A stretch of 45,131 nt of DNA from an uncultured Prevotellaceae bacterium. Its GTDB lineage: Bacteria; Bacteroidota; Bacteroidia; Bacteroidales; Bacteroidaceae. Positions 39,299 to 45,131 of this stretch are shown one piece after another. The stretch is taken from the NCBI GenBank assembly GCA_937898415.1, contig CALDLA010000032.1, positions 1 through 45,131 of the forward strand. Reading direction: 5' to 3'. Within the stretch, counting starts at the first letter, position 1; every line of letters begins with the position of its first letter. Position numbers and translations under genes: made by a program. A model generated the notes under the pieces. It made no database searches and was not told the DNA's origin. It saw nothing but the letters and a program-made list of their open reading frames with translations.

Positions 39299-40114
39299 AT
39301 GATTTTGAAAAGACTTTTACTATTATTGTTTGTCATTGCCATAAAGATGGCTGCTGTTGCCCAAACCACGACATTACCTATGATTGTTGAAGGCCGGACG
39401 TGGAACGTTATGACTATTAATCCGGCTGATCCGTCAGAGACAAATAACGGCTATTACGACATTCTGGGGCGCAGGGGAAAAGTGTGGAACCGTATATCCT
39501 ATGTCCTTGAGGGTGATACCATCATAGATGGAGTTTCCTATAAGAGGCTTTTGTCTGACCGGAAATTCGTCTGTGGCCTGCGTGAAGAAGAGGGTCGTGT
39601 GTATGGACATGGTTGGGGGTGGAATCCTGATTCTGAGGCACTGGTTTACGATTTCAATGCACAACCTGGTGACGTTTTCAAGAATGATGATGAGAACATT
39701 ATGGTACAAGTAAAACGCGTAAGACAGGTGAACATAAACGGACTATCCCGCCGATGTCTGGAGATGCATCATTATGACGTAGATGAAAAAGGAGAAAGGT
39801 ATAATGGCTTTTTTGCAGACTACTGGATAGAAGGTATAGGCTGCACGGGTTATCTGCACAATCCCTTCTGGTGGGAAGTGATAGGCAATTATCCCCTGTT
39901 GCTTTCATGCTATGATGGTGAAGAGTGCATCTTTAATATCGAGGACTTCAACGGTATTGTCACTGCCATCAAAGATACTCCTGAAGCAGTCCATCGCCAC
40001 AGCATCGATTCTGACACGCCAATCTTCAACCTTGATGGTCAGAAGGTGAACAATTCCTATAAAGGTGTTGTTATTCAGGATGGAAAGAAAAGAATCACCG
40101 GGACAGGTTTTTGA
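39299..40114 (+). CDS. Secreted protein with one copy of a domain duplicated in the next gene
   Basis: The product has 271 residues. The signal peptide is LKRLLLLLFVIAIKMAAVAQ. One domain of about 190 residues has LPMIVEGRTWNVM, YVLEGDTIIDGVSYKRLL, GLREEEGRVY, LVYDFNAQPGD and DYWIEGIGCTGYL. A short C-terminal sorting-like end follows (IFNLDGQKVNNSYKGVVIQDGKKR). The final codons ITGTGF and the TGA lie inside the left end of the RAYT-derived element at 40092, so the native C-terminus has been replaced. Related ends read '...GRKVIVK' or '...GRKIIR'. The same domain occurs twice in the gene at 40500. Function unknown. Confidence 0.72.
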   Translation: MILKRLLLLLFVIAIKMAAVAQTTTLPMIVEGRTWNVMTINPADPSETNNGYYDILGRRGKVWNRISYVLEGDTIIDGVSYKRLLSDRKFVCGLREEEGRVYGHGWGWNPDSEALVYDFNAQPGDVFKNDDENIMVQVKRVRQVNINGLSRRCLEMHHYDVDEKGERYNGFFADYWIEGIGCTGYLHNPFWWEVIGNYPLLLSCYDGEECIFNIEDFNGIVTAIKDTPEAVHRHSIDSDTPIFNLDGQKVNNSYKGVVIQDGKKRITGTGF

Positions 40115-40281
40115 TTCTATCTGCAATAAATGACAGGAGAGACAGAAGGACATTGTCCGTAGTGTGATGCTGGAGCTGGATGCCGGCCCTCGCCAATTAT
40201 CGCGCGTTAGTGGCCTTCCCTATTCTGTTGTCTATAAGCTAAAGAAGTCATGATAGAATCAAAAACCTGTCCCCATGATTC
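40092..40281 (+). mobile_element. RAYT-derived miniature element, copy 1
   Basis: This 190-bp deletion derivative matches the full element at 41884. The left end (GAATCAC, then CGGGACAGGTTTTTGATTCT and the TCTGCAATAAATGACA segment) is joined directly to the last ~130 bases, which encode the C-terminal helix-turn-helix of the transposase. The right end is AGAATCAAAAACCTGTCCCC plus ATGATTC. The two ends are inverted repeats of about 27 bases. The transposase core is missing, so it must be moved in trans. It interrupts the 3' end of the secreted-protein gene. Confidence 0.88.
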
Positions 40282-40451
40282 CTGCCTCTATACATCTTAC
40301 TTCTTCATCCAATATAACAATCAAGAATGGAGGTAAGATTTATACGAGGAAGAACCATGATTTCTATGCTCCCGTTGGGTGTATTGTCAACGTGATTGAT
40401 GGTGAAATATGCGGCCCATATGTTAAAAGACCCGAAATTTGGGAATAGCTT
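40275..40451 (+). CDS. 58-codon reading frame starting inside the miniature element
   Basis: The ATG (ATGATTC) is the last part of the element's right end. The frame then reads SSSNITIKNGGKIYTRKNHDFYAPVGCIVNVIDGEICGPYVKRPEIWE and stops. The body looks like the C-terminal end of a small secreted protein (an 'ITI.NGG...DF.AP.GC.V.' pattern, comparable with ITIQNDFEVKAGAELE at 39160-39219). It is therefore more likely a gene tail cut off by insertion than a functional gene. No signal peptide is present. Confidence 0.4.
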
Positions 40452-40463
40452 GTCGTTTTTTTA

Positions 40464-40471
40464 TATCTTTG
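40464..40471 (+). promoter_or_regulatory. -7 box upstream of the two-domain secreted protein
   Basis: TATCTTTG lies 28 bases before the ATG at 40500. A TTTG at 40438-40441 is 22 bases upstream, one base longer than the usual maximum. Confidence 0.55.
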
Positions 40472-40499
40472 TAGCATTATGTGTTAATCGGAAAATGCA

Positions 40500-41816
40500 A
40501 TGAAACGTAAAATGTTTGTTTTTGTCGTATGTCTGCTGGCAGGCGTTTCCGCCAGTGCCCGGGATTATCTGCCCATGCTGAAGGACGGTAAGCGGTGGAT
40601 GTATTATTACACCAACAATCACTACGAGTGTAATACCTATTATACGCTTAAGGGTGACACCGTTTTTAATGATAACAAATGGTATAAGGTTTATCAACGC
40701 ACGGTTGATCAGTGGACAGGAACCGAGCTCATTGGGGAACAATATGTAGGTGCGATGCGTGAGGAAGCCGGACGTGTTTATCACTATGCCAAAGGCAAGA
40801 ACTCAACGGACTTGCTTTGTGACTTCAATCTGGAAGTAGGTGACGAAGGCAAGGTGACGGAGTATTACAAATGGAGAGTGTCAGACATTAGCTATATCTA
40901 TGTTCTCGGTACTACCCGAAAGTGTCTGACCATAAGTTGGAAGGATACTTCCGAAGCTATGGAATGGAAAGAATACTGGGTAGAAGGCATTGGCAGCAGC
41001 AGGACGTTTATGAATGCAGACATCAGTTTTAGGGTATGCTATGAAGACGACCGCTGTATCTTTACAAGTGCCTGTCTCGCTGATATGCCGACCACGAAAG
41101 TCACTCCTGAGCAAGACCAACTGGTCAGCGAGGGCAGACAGTGGTGGTATAGGAACAGCAATCCCTATATTTCCGTAAATGGAGTAGATTCCCGGATGGT
41201 GTTGAAGGGCGATACGGTCATAGTGGGAAAAGTCTGGAAGAAGCTATACTACATCGAGACTCCCGGAAGTGTACCAGTCTATGCCAAGGCCCTGCGCGAG
41301 GAGGGCGGACGTGTCTATGAACTGCAGAGGGATGGGCATGAGCGCCTGTTGTTGGACTTCACATTAGGGATTGGCGACCGATATGTTCCAGGCGACGGCC
41401 GTGATAAGTGTCTGGAGGTGATTGCCGTCGACACCCTTCTGTCAGCGGGAATAGCTCGGCGCCGTCTTGTCCTTCAGCAGTATGTCAACAATGTGGAGAC
41501 GAACCTGACCACTTGGACTGAAGGCGTTGGCAGCGAATGTGGCATTGACCAGCCTGCCTTGTGGAGTGACATGGGGACGTTGTATCAAAATGGCCATCAT
41601 ACATCTGATTACTATTGGCAGATGTTCTCAGGCAGTGCCGACAAGGACGGCAACTGTATATACGGCACGATACCCTCAAACGAGACGGGAGTAATAATGA
41701 TTCCCTACAATGCACAGCCAGATTCTCACACGTTTGACCTCCATGGCCGCCGCTTACAAGGCAAGCCAGGAAAGGGCATGTATATTGAAAACGGACGTAA
41801 GGTTATAGTTAAATGA
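40500..41816 (+). CDS. Secreted protein with two tandem copies of an unnamed domain
   Basis: The product has 438 residues. The signal peptide is RKMFVFVVCLLAGVSASA. Two copies of one domain follow (about 20-195 and 205-375). Each has a start like (L/V)..G(K/R).W.YY/R, a 'LKGDTV' strand, 'AMREEAGRVY' or 'ALREEGGRVY', 'LLCDFNLEVGD' or 'LLLDFTLGIGD', and '(Y)WVEGIGS' or 'TWTEGVGSE'. The C-terminal end TFDLHGRRLQGKPGKGMYIENGRKVIVK resembles the type IX sorting-like ends in this region. The single-domain relative is at 39299. No catalytic motif was seen and the family name is unknown to me. The full RAYT element starts 68 bases after the stop. Confidence 0.75.
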   Translation: MKRKMFVFVVCLLAGVSASARDYLPMLKDGKRWMYYYTNNHYECNTYYTLKGDTVFNDNKWYKVYQRTVDQWTGTELIGEQYVGAMREEAGRVYHYAKGKNSTDLLCDFNLEVGDEGKVTEYYKWRVSDISYIYVLGTTRKCLTISWKDTSEAMEWKEYWVEGIGSSRTFMNADISFRVCYEDDRCIFTSACLADMPTTKVTPEQDQLVSEGRQWWYRNSNPYISVNGVDSRMVLKGDTVIVGKVWKKLYYIETPGSVPVYAKALREEGGRVYELQRDGHERLLLDFTLGIGDRYVPGDGRDKCLEVIAVDTLLSAGIARRRLVLQQYVNNVETNLTTWTEGVGSECGIDQPALWSDMGTLYQNGHHTSDYYWQMFSGSADKDGNCIYGTIPSNETGVIMIPYNAQPDSHTFDLHGRRLQGKPGKGMYIENGRKVIVK

Positions 41817-41883
41817 GGTGAAGAATCAAGAAGTGATCATTTTTATACACTACGGCTTGAAAGATCAGTAGCAGAATCAAGGA

Positions 41884-42795
41884 GAATCAAGGGGACAGGT
41901 TTTTGATTCTGTCTGCAATAAATGACAATATCTATCGTTAATAATATGAGAGCGCGAACTATATATTCTATTATGCCAAGAATCGGAAGATTGCAGAGCG
42001 GGACAGGCATCTATCATGTCATGTTGAGAGGCATAAACCGCCAGGATCTTTTTGAAGAGCCCGATGACTATTGGACTTTCATTAGGGTGTTGTCTGCCTT
42101 ACAGCAGAGGACTTCTGTCAGTTCGTCCTCTCCGATATGCACATGTCACATCTACGCCTACTGCCTGATGCCTAACCACGTTCATCTCCTTCTTTGTGAG
42201 AAGGCCTGGAAAGTTGGTGAGATAGTGAAGTCTATTGCCTCAAGTTATGCTTTCTACTATAACAAGAAGTATGGTCGTGTCGGCCATCTTTTTCAAGACC
42301 GTTTTAGAAGTGAGCCCTGTAACGATGCAGCTTATTTTATAACCTTATTCCGCTATATCCATCAGAATCCTGTGAAAGCAGGATTGGTAGACACGGCGCG
42401 AGCTTATAAGTATAGCAGCTGGGGTAACGATTATCTTGGCCAGTCTGACCAGCAAGTTTGTTACAAACAGTCAGCCATCAACAGATATGGCATGGATGAA
42501 CTTTCTGCTTGGGTAGAGATGCCTTTGTCTGGGGACCTTGACTGCATAGACATAGAGAATAGAAGAATTGTGGCCGACGAGACTATACGTCAAATAATTC
42601 TTGAGAAGAGTGGGGCAAGGAACCTGACGGATTTCCGATTACATTCAAAGGAGAGACAGAAGAACGTTGTCCGGAGTGTGATGCTGGAGTTGGACGCCGG
42701 TCCTCGCCAATTATCGCGCGTTAGTGGCCTTCCCTACTCAATCGTCTATAAGCTAAAGAAGTCATGATAGAATCAAAAACCTGTCCCCATGATTC
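41884..42795 (+). mobile_element. Full-length RAYT (IS200-like) element with long inverted-repeat ends
   Basis: The element is 912 bp. The left end is GAATCAA then GGGGACAGGTTTTTGATTCT. The right end is its inverted copy followed by ATGATTC. The inner 20 bases of the two ends match perfectly. Each end is also a small foldback by itself (GAATCA ... TGATTC), the form expected of REP-type substrates. The single gene inside is a Y1-type transposase. No target-site duplication is evident. Extra GAATCAAG words just left of the end (near 41823 and 41874) may be remains of further end copies. Two deletion derivatives occur at 40092 and 44881. Confidence 0.88.
41973..42767 (+). CDS. REP-associated tyrosine transposase (Y1/HUH family)
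   Basis: From the ATG at 41973 the product has 264 residues. The frame is open to 41922, but MPRIGRLQSGTGIYHVMLRGINRQ is the usual family start. The HUH motif is in AYCLMPNHVHLLL. The catalytic Tyr region is SSYAFYYNKKYGRVGHLFQDRF, followed by FRYIHQNPVKAGLV. The C-terminal helix-turn-helix (about 225-264: NVVRSVMLELDAGPRQLSRVSGLPYSIVYKLKKS) is probably the repeat-recognition part. All motifs are intact. RAYT proteins nick and join single-stranded palindromic ends and are usually domesticated for REP spread. Here the gene is bounded by its own substrate-like ends. Confidence 0.92.
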   Translation: MPRIGRLQSGTGIYHVMLRGINRQDLFEEPDDYWTFIRVLSALQQRTSVSSSSPICTCHIYAYCLMPNHVHLLLCEKAWKVGEIVKSIASSYAFYYNKKYGRVGHLFQDRFRSEPCNDAAYFITLFRYIHQNPVKAGLVDTARAYKYSSWGNDYLGQSDQQVCYKQSAINRYGMDELSAWVEMPLSGDLDCIDIENRRIVADETIRQIILEKSGARNLTDFRLHSKERQKNVVRSVMLELDAGPRQLSRVSGLPYSIVYKLKKS

Positions 42796-43253
42796 GTGAA
42801 ATGATTAAAAACACCAGAAAAGTAACCATTATGGCTATAATATCTGTTCTGTACTTATTTGGCCTTATCTCCTGCACATATCCGCTTGATGCATGGTATC
42901 CGGAAATACGCCATACAAACGGCACACAGACTCCTCTTTTCATTTTTTTTGGACCGTACCCATATCCTCAGTCTACCAATACGGCTTTCGTGGGTTTTCA
43001 TTGGCTAAAACCAGGAGAATCTTTAACGGTGGAAAATTGTAATAATTATATGATAGAAAACGGTGATGGCTGGCAAATTGTGGCCTTGACAGATTCTACA
43101 TACCACAGCTATCCTGAGGAATACATAAAGGAGAATGATGTCTACGACAAGAAATGGCGTATTTCCCTTGACAAGCTAAAAGTGATGGACTTTAATATTA
43201 CGATTGTAAAAGACAGTAACGAACTAAAGATATTGAACTTTGATGAGAAGTAA
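42789..43253 (+). CDS. Small lipoprotein
   Basis: The product has 154 residues if translation starts at the ATG at 42789, which belongs to the right end of the RAYT element. ATGs at 42801 and 42831 are alternatives, and 42831 (MAIISVLYLFGLISC) gives the cleanest signal peptide. The lipobox is FGLISC. The mature part is about 120 residues, rich in Tyr and Pro at first (WYPEIRHTNGTQTPLFIFFGPYPYPQ), then a beta-rich region. No family is recognised. No promoter box lies between the element and the gene, so transcription may come from inside the element. The following frame overlaps its stop. Confidence 0.65.
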   Translation: MIREMIKNTRKVTIMAIISVLYLFGLISCTYPLDAWYPEIRHTNGTQTPLFIFFGPYPYPQSTNTAFVGFHWLKPGESLTVENCNNYMIENGDGWQIVALTDSTYHSYPEEYIKENDVYDKKWRISLDKLKVMDFNITIVKDSNELKILNFDEK

Positions 43254-43446
43254 ATGTATAACAATGGCCCTGACGATTGTGCTTGCTTTTGTGGCAAGAA
43301 ATATTCGTGCGCAAGATGCGGTAAAGTCGGGTGATTACTTGCTGAGGTTTGGTGGCAATCTTTCGTTCATTACCTCGAAGACGTATATCTATGACGGTGA
43401 GCGCGGCATGAACGGCTACAGTTGGCGACCACACCCTGTCGTTTGA
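43243..43446 (+). pseudogene. N-terminal fragment of a secreted protein joined to a foreign 61-bp segment
   Basis: From the ATG at 43243, overlapping the lipoprotein stop by 11 bases, the frame encodes a signal peptide (CITMALTIVLAFVARNIRA) and QDAVKSGDYLLRFGGNLSFITSKTYIYDGERGMNGYSW. At 43426 it enters the duplicated 61-bp segment in the wrong frame, and stops at 43446 after RPHPVV. It looks like a gene whose 3' part was lost by a recombination that left a scrap of the gene at 38188. A 66-residue product is possible but unlikely to be functional. Confidence 0.65.
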
Positions 43447-43486
43447 AGACCTTTACGGGGGGTATGTATTACAAATCGTCCAAGAT
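43426..43486 (+). repeat. 61-bp duplicated segment, copy 2 (scrap)
   Basis: It is identical to 38349-38409. Here it is out of frame with the preceding reading frame and ends exactly where an inverted repeat begins (43487). Confidence 0.95.
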
Positions 43487-43528
43487 TCATGAGGAAAATA
43501 AATTGATTTCTTCAATCTTTCCTCATGA
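43487..43528. terminator. Inverted repeat, possible terminator
   Basis: TCATGAGGAAA (43487-43497) and TTTCCTCATGA (43518-43528) are perfect complements around a 20-base AT-rich spacer. TTTACAAAATTATTT follows. It could end transcription of the preceding genes. It also borders the duplicated segment exactly, so it may instead mark a rearrangement point. Confidence 0.5.
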
Positions 43529-43545
43529 TTTACAAAATTATTTCG

Positions 43546-43553
43546 TATCTTTG
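43546..43553 (+). promoter_or_regulatory. -7 box upstream of the Ig-like secreted protein
   Basis: TATCTTTG lies 44 bases before the ATG at 43598. No TTTG at the expected -33 position was found. Confidence 0.5.
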
Positions 43554-43597
43554 CCCCAGTATTAGTAAATACGATAGATTAACGATAAAAATAGAAG

Positions 43598-44842
43598 ATG
43601 ATGAAACAGACAACATTTCTCAAATCCATTCTCCTGGTGATGGTCATGCTTACGCTTGGCGTAAACATGCAGGCGGCAACGATGGACGATGATACTAACG
43701 AAGTATCACTGACTGGCAAGAAATGGTATTACACCAAGCATGATTATATAGAGTTTTTCGAAGACGGGACTAACACTTATAAGAAATCATACACATACGT
43801 CCATGACAGAAAGAACGACAGAATCCTCTTCTTCAAAAGCGACGGCACCATGTATGACTATGTCAATATCTACGTGCTCACGGAGACTACACTGACCATC
43901 GGAAAGAACGACTTCAAAACCTATACGACCACGCCCCCCAAACAGCTTTGTGAGGAGCTGGAAATAGCCTATCCCAATTGGCGGATTACCGTCAAGACGG
44001 GCGACAAGGTGACGATAGCAAAGTCCGTTCTTCCTGCTGACGCCGACGACCAGTCGGTGACGCTGTATAGTTATGACCCGTCGGTCGTGGAAGTTGATGG
44101 TGAGACCTTGCAGGGCGTATCTCCAGGAGTGACAACGGTCAAGGCCACTACGAATGACGGTTCTAATCTGTCAGCCTTCTGCAGCGTGAATGTCGCCAAT
44201 GAAACCTATCAGCTGGACAACCTGACATTTCCGATGATAGAAACAGTTGACCTCGGCCTGCCTTCTGGTACGCTGTGGGCTGACATGAACATCGGCGCGG
44301 ATGCTCCCTTCAGGATGAGCAAGGGTTTTGGTGAGCAGATGGACGTGGCTCCTTACGTTGGGAGCGGCTGGGAATATCCTACGGAGGCAGAGTTCAGGGA
44401 GCTGATAGACAATTGTGACGTGAAATTGGAAGCGAAAGCTTCTGATTTCTATTGGAAACAGATGGGTTATAATTTTGATTACCTAAGAGCTGCGGTGTTT
44501 ACCTCACGCATCAATGGCAACAAGCTCACTCTGTATGTCTTTACCGTCTCTGCAAGAGGGGCTTACTGTTATTGTCTGTATCCTTATTGCCTTCAGGACG
44601 GCACCACATTCTCTTTGATTGAAAATGTCAAGGAGTGCGCCTTGAATCCCGAGGAGATCAAGACAGAGGAACCAAAGGTGCTTGTAAGACTTGTGAAGAG
44701 AGGACAGGATGGCACTTCGATTAAGGGTGTTATGACCGATAATGCTGCCTCAGCTTCTTACTACGACCTGCAGGGCCGCCGTGTCGACAGTCCGTCCCGC
44801 CGTGGGGTGTATATCAGGGATGGTCGAAAAATCATCCGATAG
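43598..44842 (+). CDS. Secreted protein with BIG2-like domain and sorting-like C-terminus
   Basis: The product has 414 residues, with a second ATG at 43601. The signal peptide ends near MQAAT. Residues about 30-125 form a beta-rich domain (SLTGKKWYYTKHDYIEFFEDGTNTY). Residues about 130-205 are a bacterial Ig-like (BIG2) domain (TVKTGDKVTIAKSVLPADADDQSVTLYSYDPSVVEVDG...GVTTVKA). Then comes VDLGLPSGTLWADMNIGA, a module seen in many Bacteroidales surface proteins, and WEYPTEAEFRELI. The last 30 residues (YYDLQGRRVDSPSRRGVYIRDGRKIIR) look like a short type IX sorting end. A surface location is inferred. A RAYT-derived element starts 38 bases after the stop. Confidence 0.78.
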   Translation: MMKQTTFLKSILLVMVMLTLGVNMQAATMDDDTNEVSLTGKKWYYTKHDYIEFFEDGTNTYKKSYTYVHDRKNDRILFFKSDGTMYDYVNIYVLTETTLTIGKNDFKTYTTTPPKQLCEELEIAYPNWRITVKTGDKVTIAKSVLPADADDQSVTLYSYDPSVVEVDGETLQGVSPGVTTVKATTNDGSNLSAFCSVNVANETYQLDNLTFPMIETVDLGLPSGTLWADMNIGADAPFRMSKGFGEQMDVAPYVGSGWEYPTEAEFRELIDNCDVKLEAKASDFYWKQMGYNFDYLRAAVFTSRINGNKLTLYVFTVSARGAYCYCLYPYCLQDGTTFSLIENVKECALNPEEIKTEEPKVLVRLVKRGQDGTSIKGVMTDNAASASYYDLQGRRVDSPSRRGVYIRDGRKIIR

Positions 44843-44880
44843 GATAAGGCCATTTAGAAAAGAACAACGATGAGTCCGAA

Positions 44881-45067
44881 GAATCACCGGGAGGTTTTTT
44901 GATTCTGTCTGCAATAAATGACAGGAGAGACAGAAGAACGTTGTCCGTAGTGTGATGCTGGAGCTGGATGCCGGCCCTCGCCAATTATCGCGTGTTAGTG
45001 GCCTTCCCTATTCTGTTGTCTATAAGCTAAAGAAGTCATGATAGAATAAAAAACCTCCCCATGATTT
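44881..45067 (+). mobile_element. RAYT-derived miniature element, copy 2
   Basis: This 187-bp element has the same internal structure as the copy at 40092 (left end joined to the transposase C-terminal segment). Both ends carry the variant GGGAGGTTTTTT in place of GGGACAGGTTTTT: the left end reads GAATCACCGGGAGGTTTTTTGATTCT, and the right end carries the complement of GGGGAGGTTTTTTATTCT before ATGATTT. The last 64 bases of the window (45068-45131) show nothing recognisable. Confidence 0.87.
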
Positions 45068-45131
45068 CTGCTAAACTTCTAATTTAGAGTCCTTTTGTAC
45101 TATCAATCAGCCATTTTCTGTTAAATTACTG

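Overview
The window looks like chromosomal DNA of a Prevotella-like member of the Bacteroidales. Four things point there. Many genes follow a Bacteroidota-type promoter (a -7 box TAnnTTTG, often with TTTG about 19-21 bases upstream). Secreted proteins end in short C-terminal motifs of the 'YDLQGRRV...GVYIRDGRKIIR' kind. DUF6078- and DUF4292-type proteins are present. The order dut / TPR protein / DUF4292 lipoprotein / EnvC-like protein, and rpoN / PAP2-like protein / purE / ispG, is familiar from that order. No rRNA, tRNA or CRISPR array was recognised.

Left part (1-6150). A DUF6078-type gene is followed by a collapsed Fic-family gene. Then comes an AT-rich accessory island: a VanZ-like membrane protein, and a three-gene operon of an endonuclease/exonuclease/phosphatase-family protein, an McrB-like AAA+ GTPase and an McrC-like nuclease. 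The operon has its own promoter and a strong terminator and reads as a type IV (modification-dependent) restriction module with an extra nuclease.

Centre-left (6150-19470). A radical-SAM DNA modification/repair protein is followed by secreted glycosidases (a double GH43, a GH2, and further on a GH3), interrupted by gpmI on the opposite strand. Two small secreted proteins with related N-termini precede the GH3 gene. A lipoprotein-like membrane-anchored putative regulator follows it.

Centre (19500-34500). This is housekeeping DNA: tyrS, dut, a TPR protein, a DUF4292 lipoprotein, an EnvC-like activator, a LytS/LytTR two-component pair, a secreted histidine-acid phosphatase (minus strand), a conserved hypothetical gene, rpoN, a PAP2-like membrane protein, purE, a shortened ispG, and a TlpA-like thiol-disulfide lipoprotein.

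Right part (34500-45131). This is a decaying, rearranged accessory region. It holds an internally deleted SLC13-type permease, an antitoxin with an N-terminally truncated YafQ-like toxin, a 22-bp tandem repeat array, and a large membrane-anchored TPR regulator whose base composition changes mid-gene. It ends in a run of small secreted proteins. Woven into that run is a 0.9-kb RAYT-type (REP-associated tyrosine transposase) element with long inverted-repeat ends and two roughly 190-bp deletion derivatives. All three copies lie just 3' of a secreted-protein gene. The element ends supply a stop codon to one gene and potential ATG starts to the reading frames that follow. This RAYT family, with ends that change together within a copy, and the nuclease-McrBC operon are the most interesting parts of the window.
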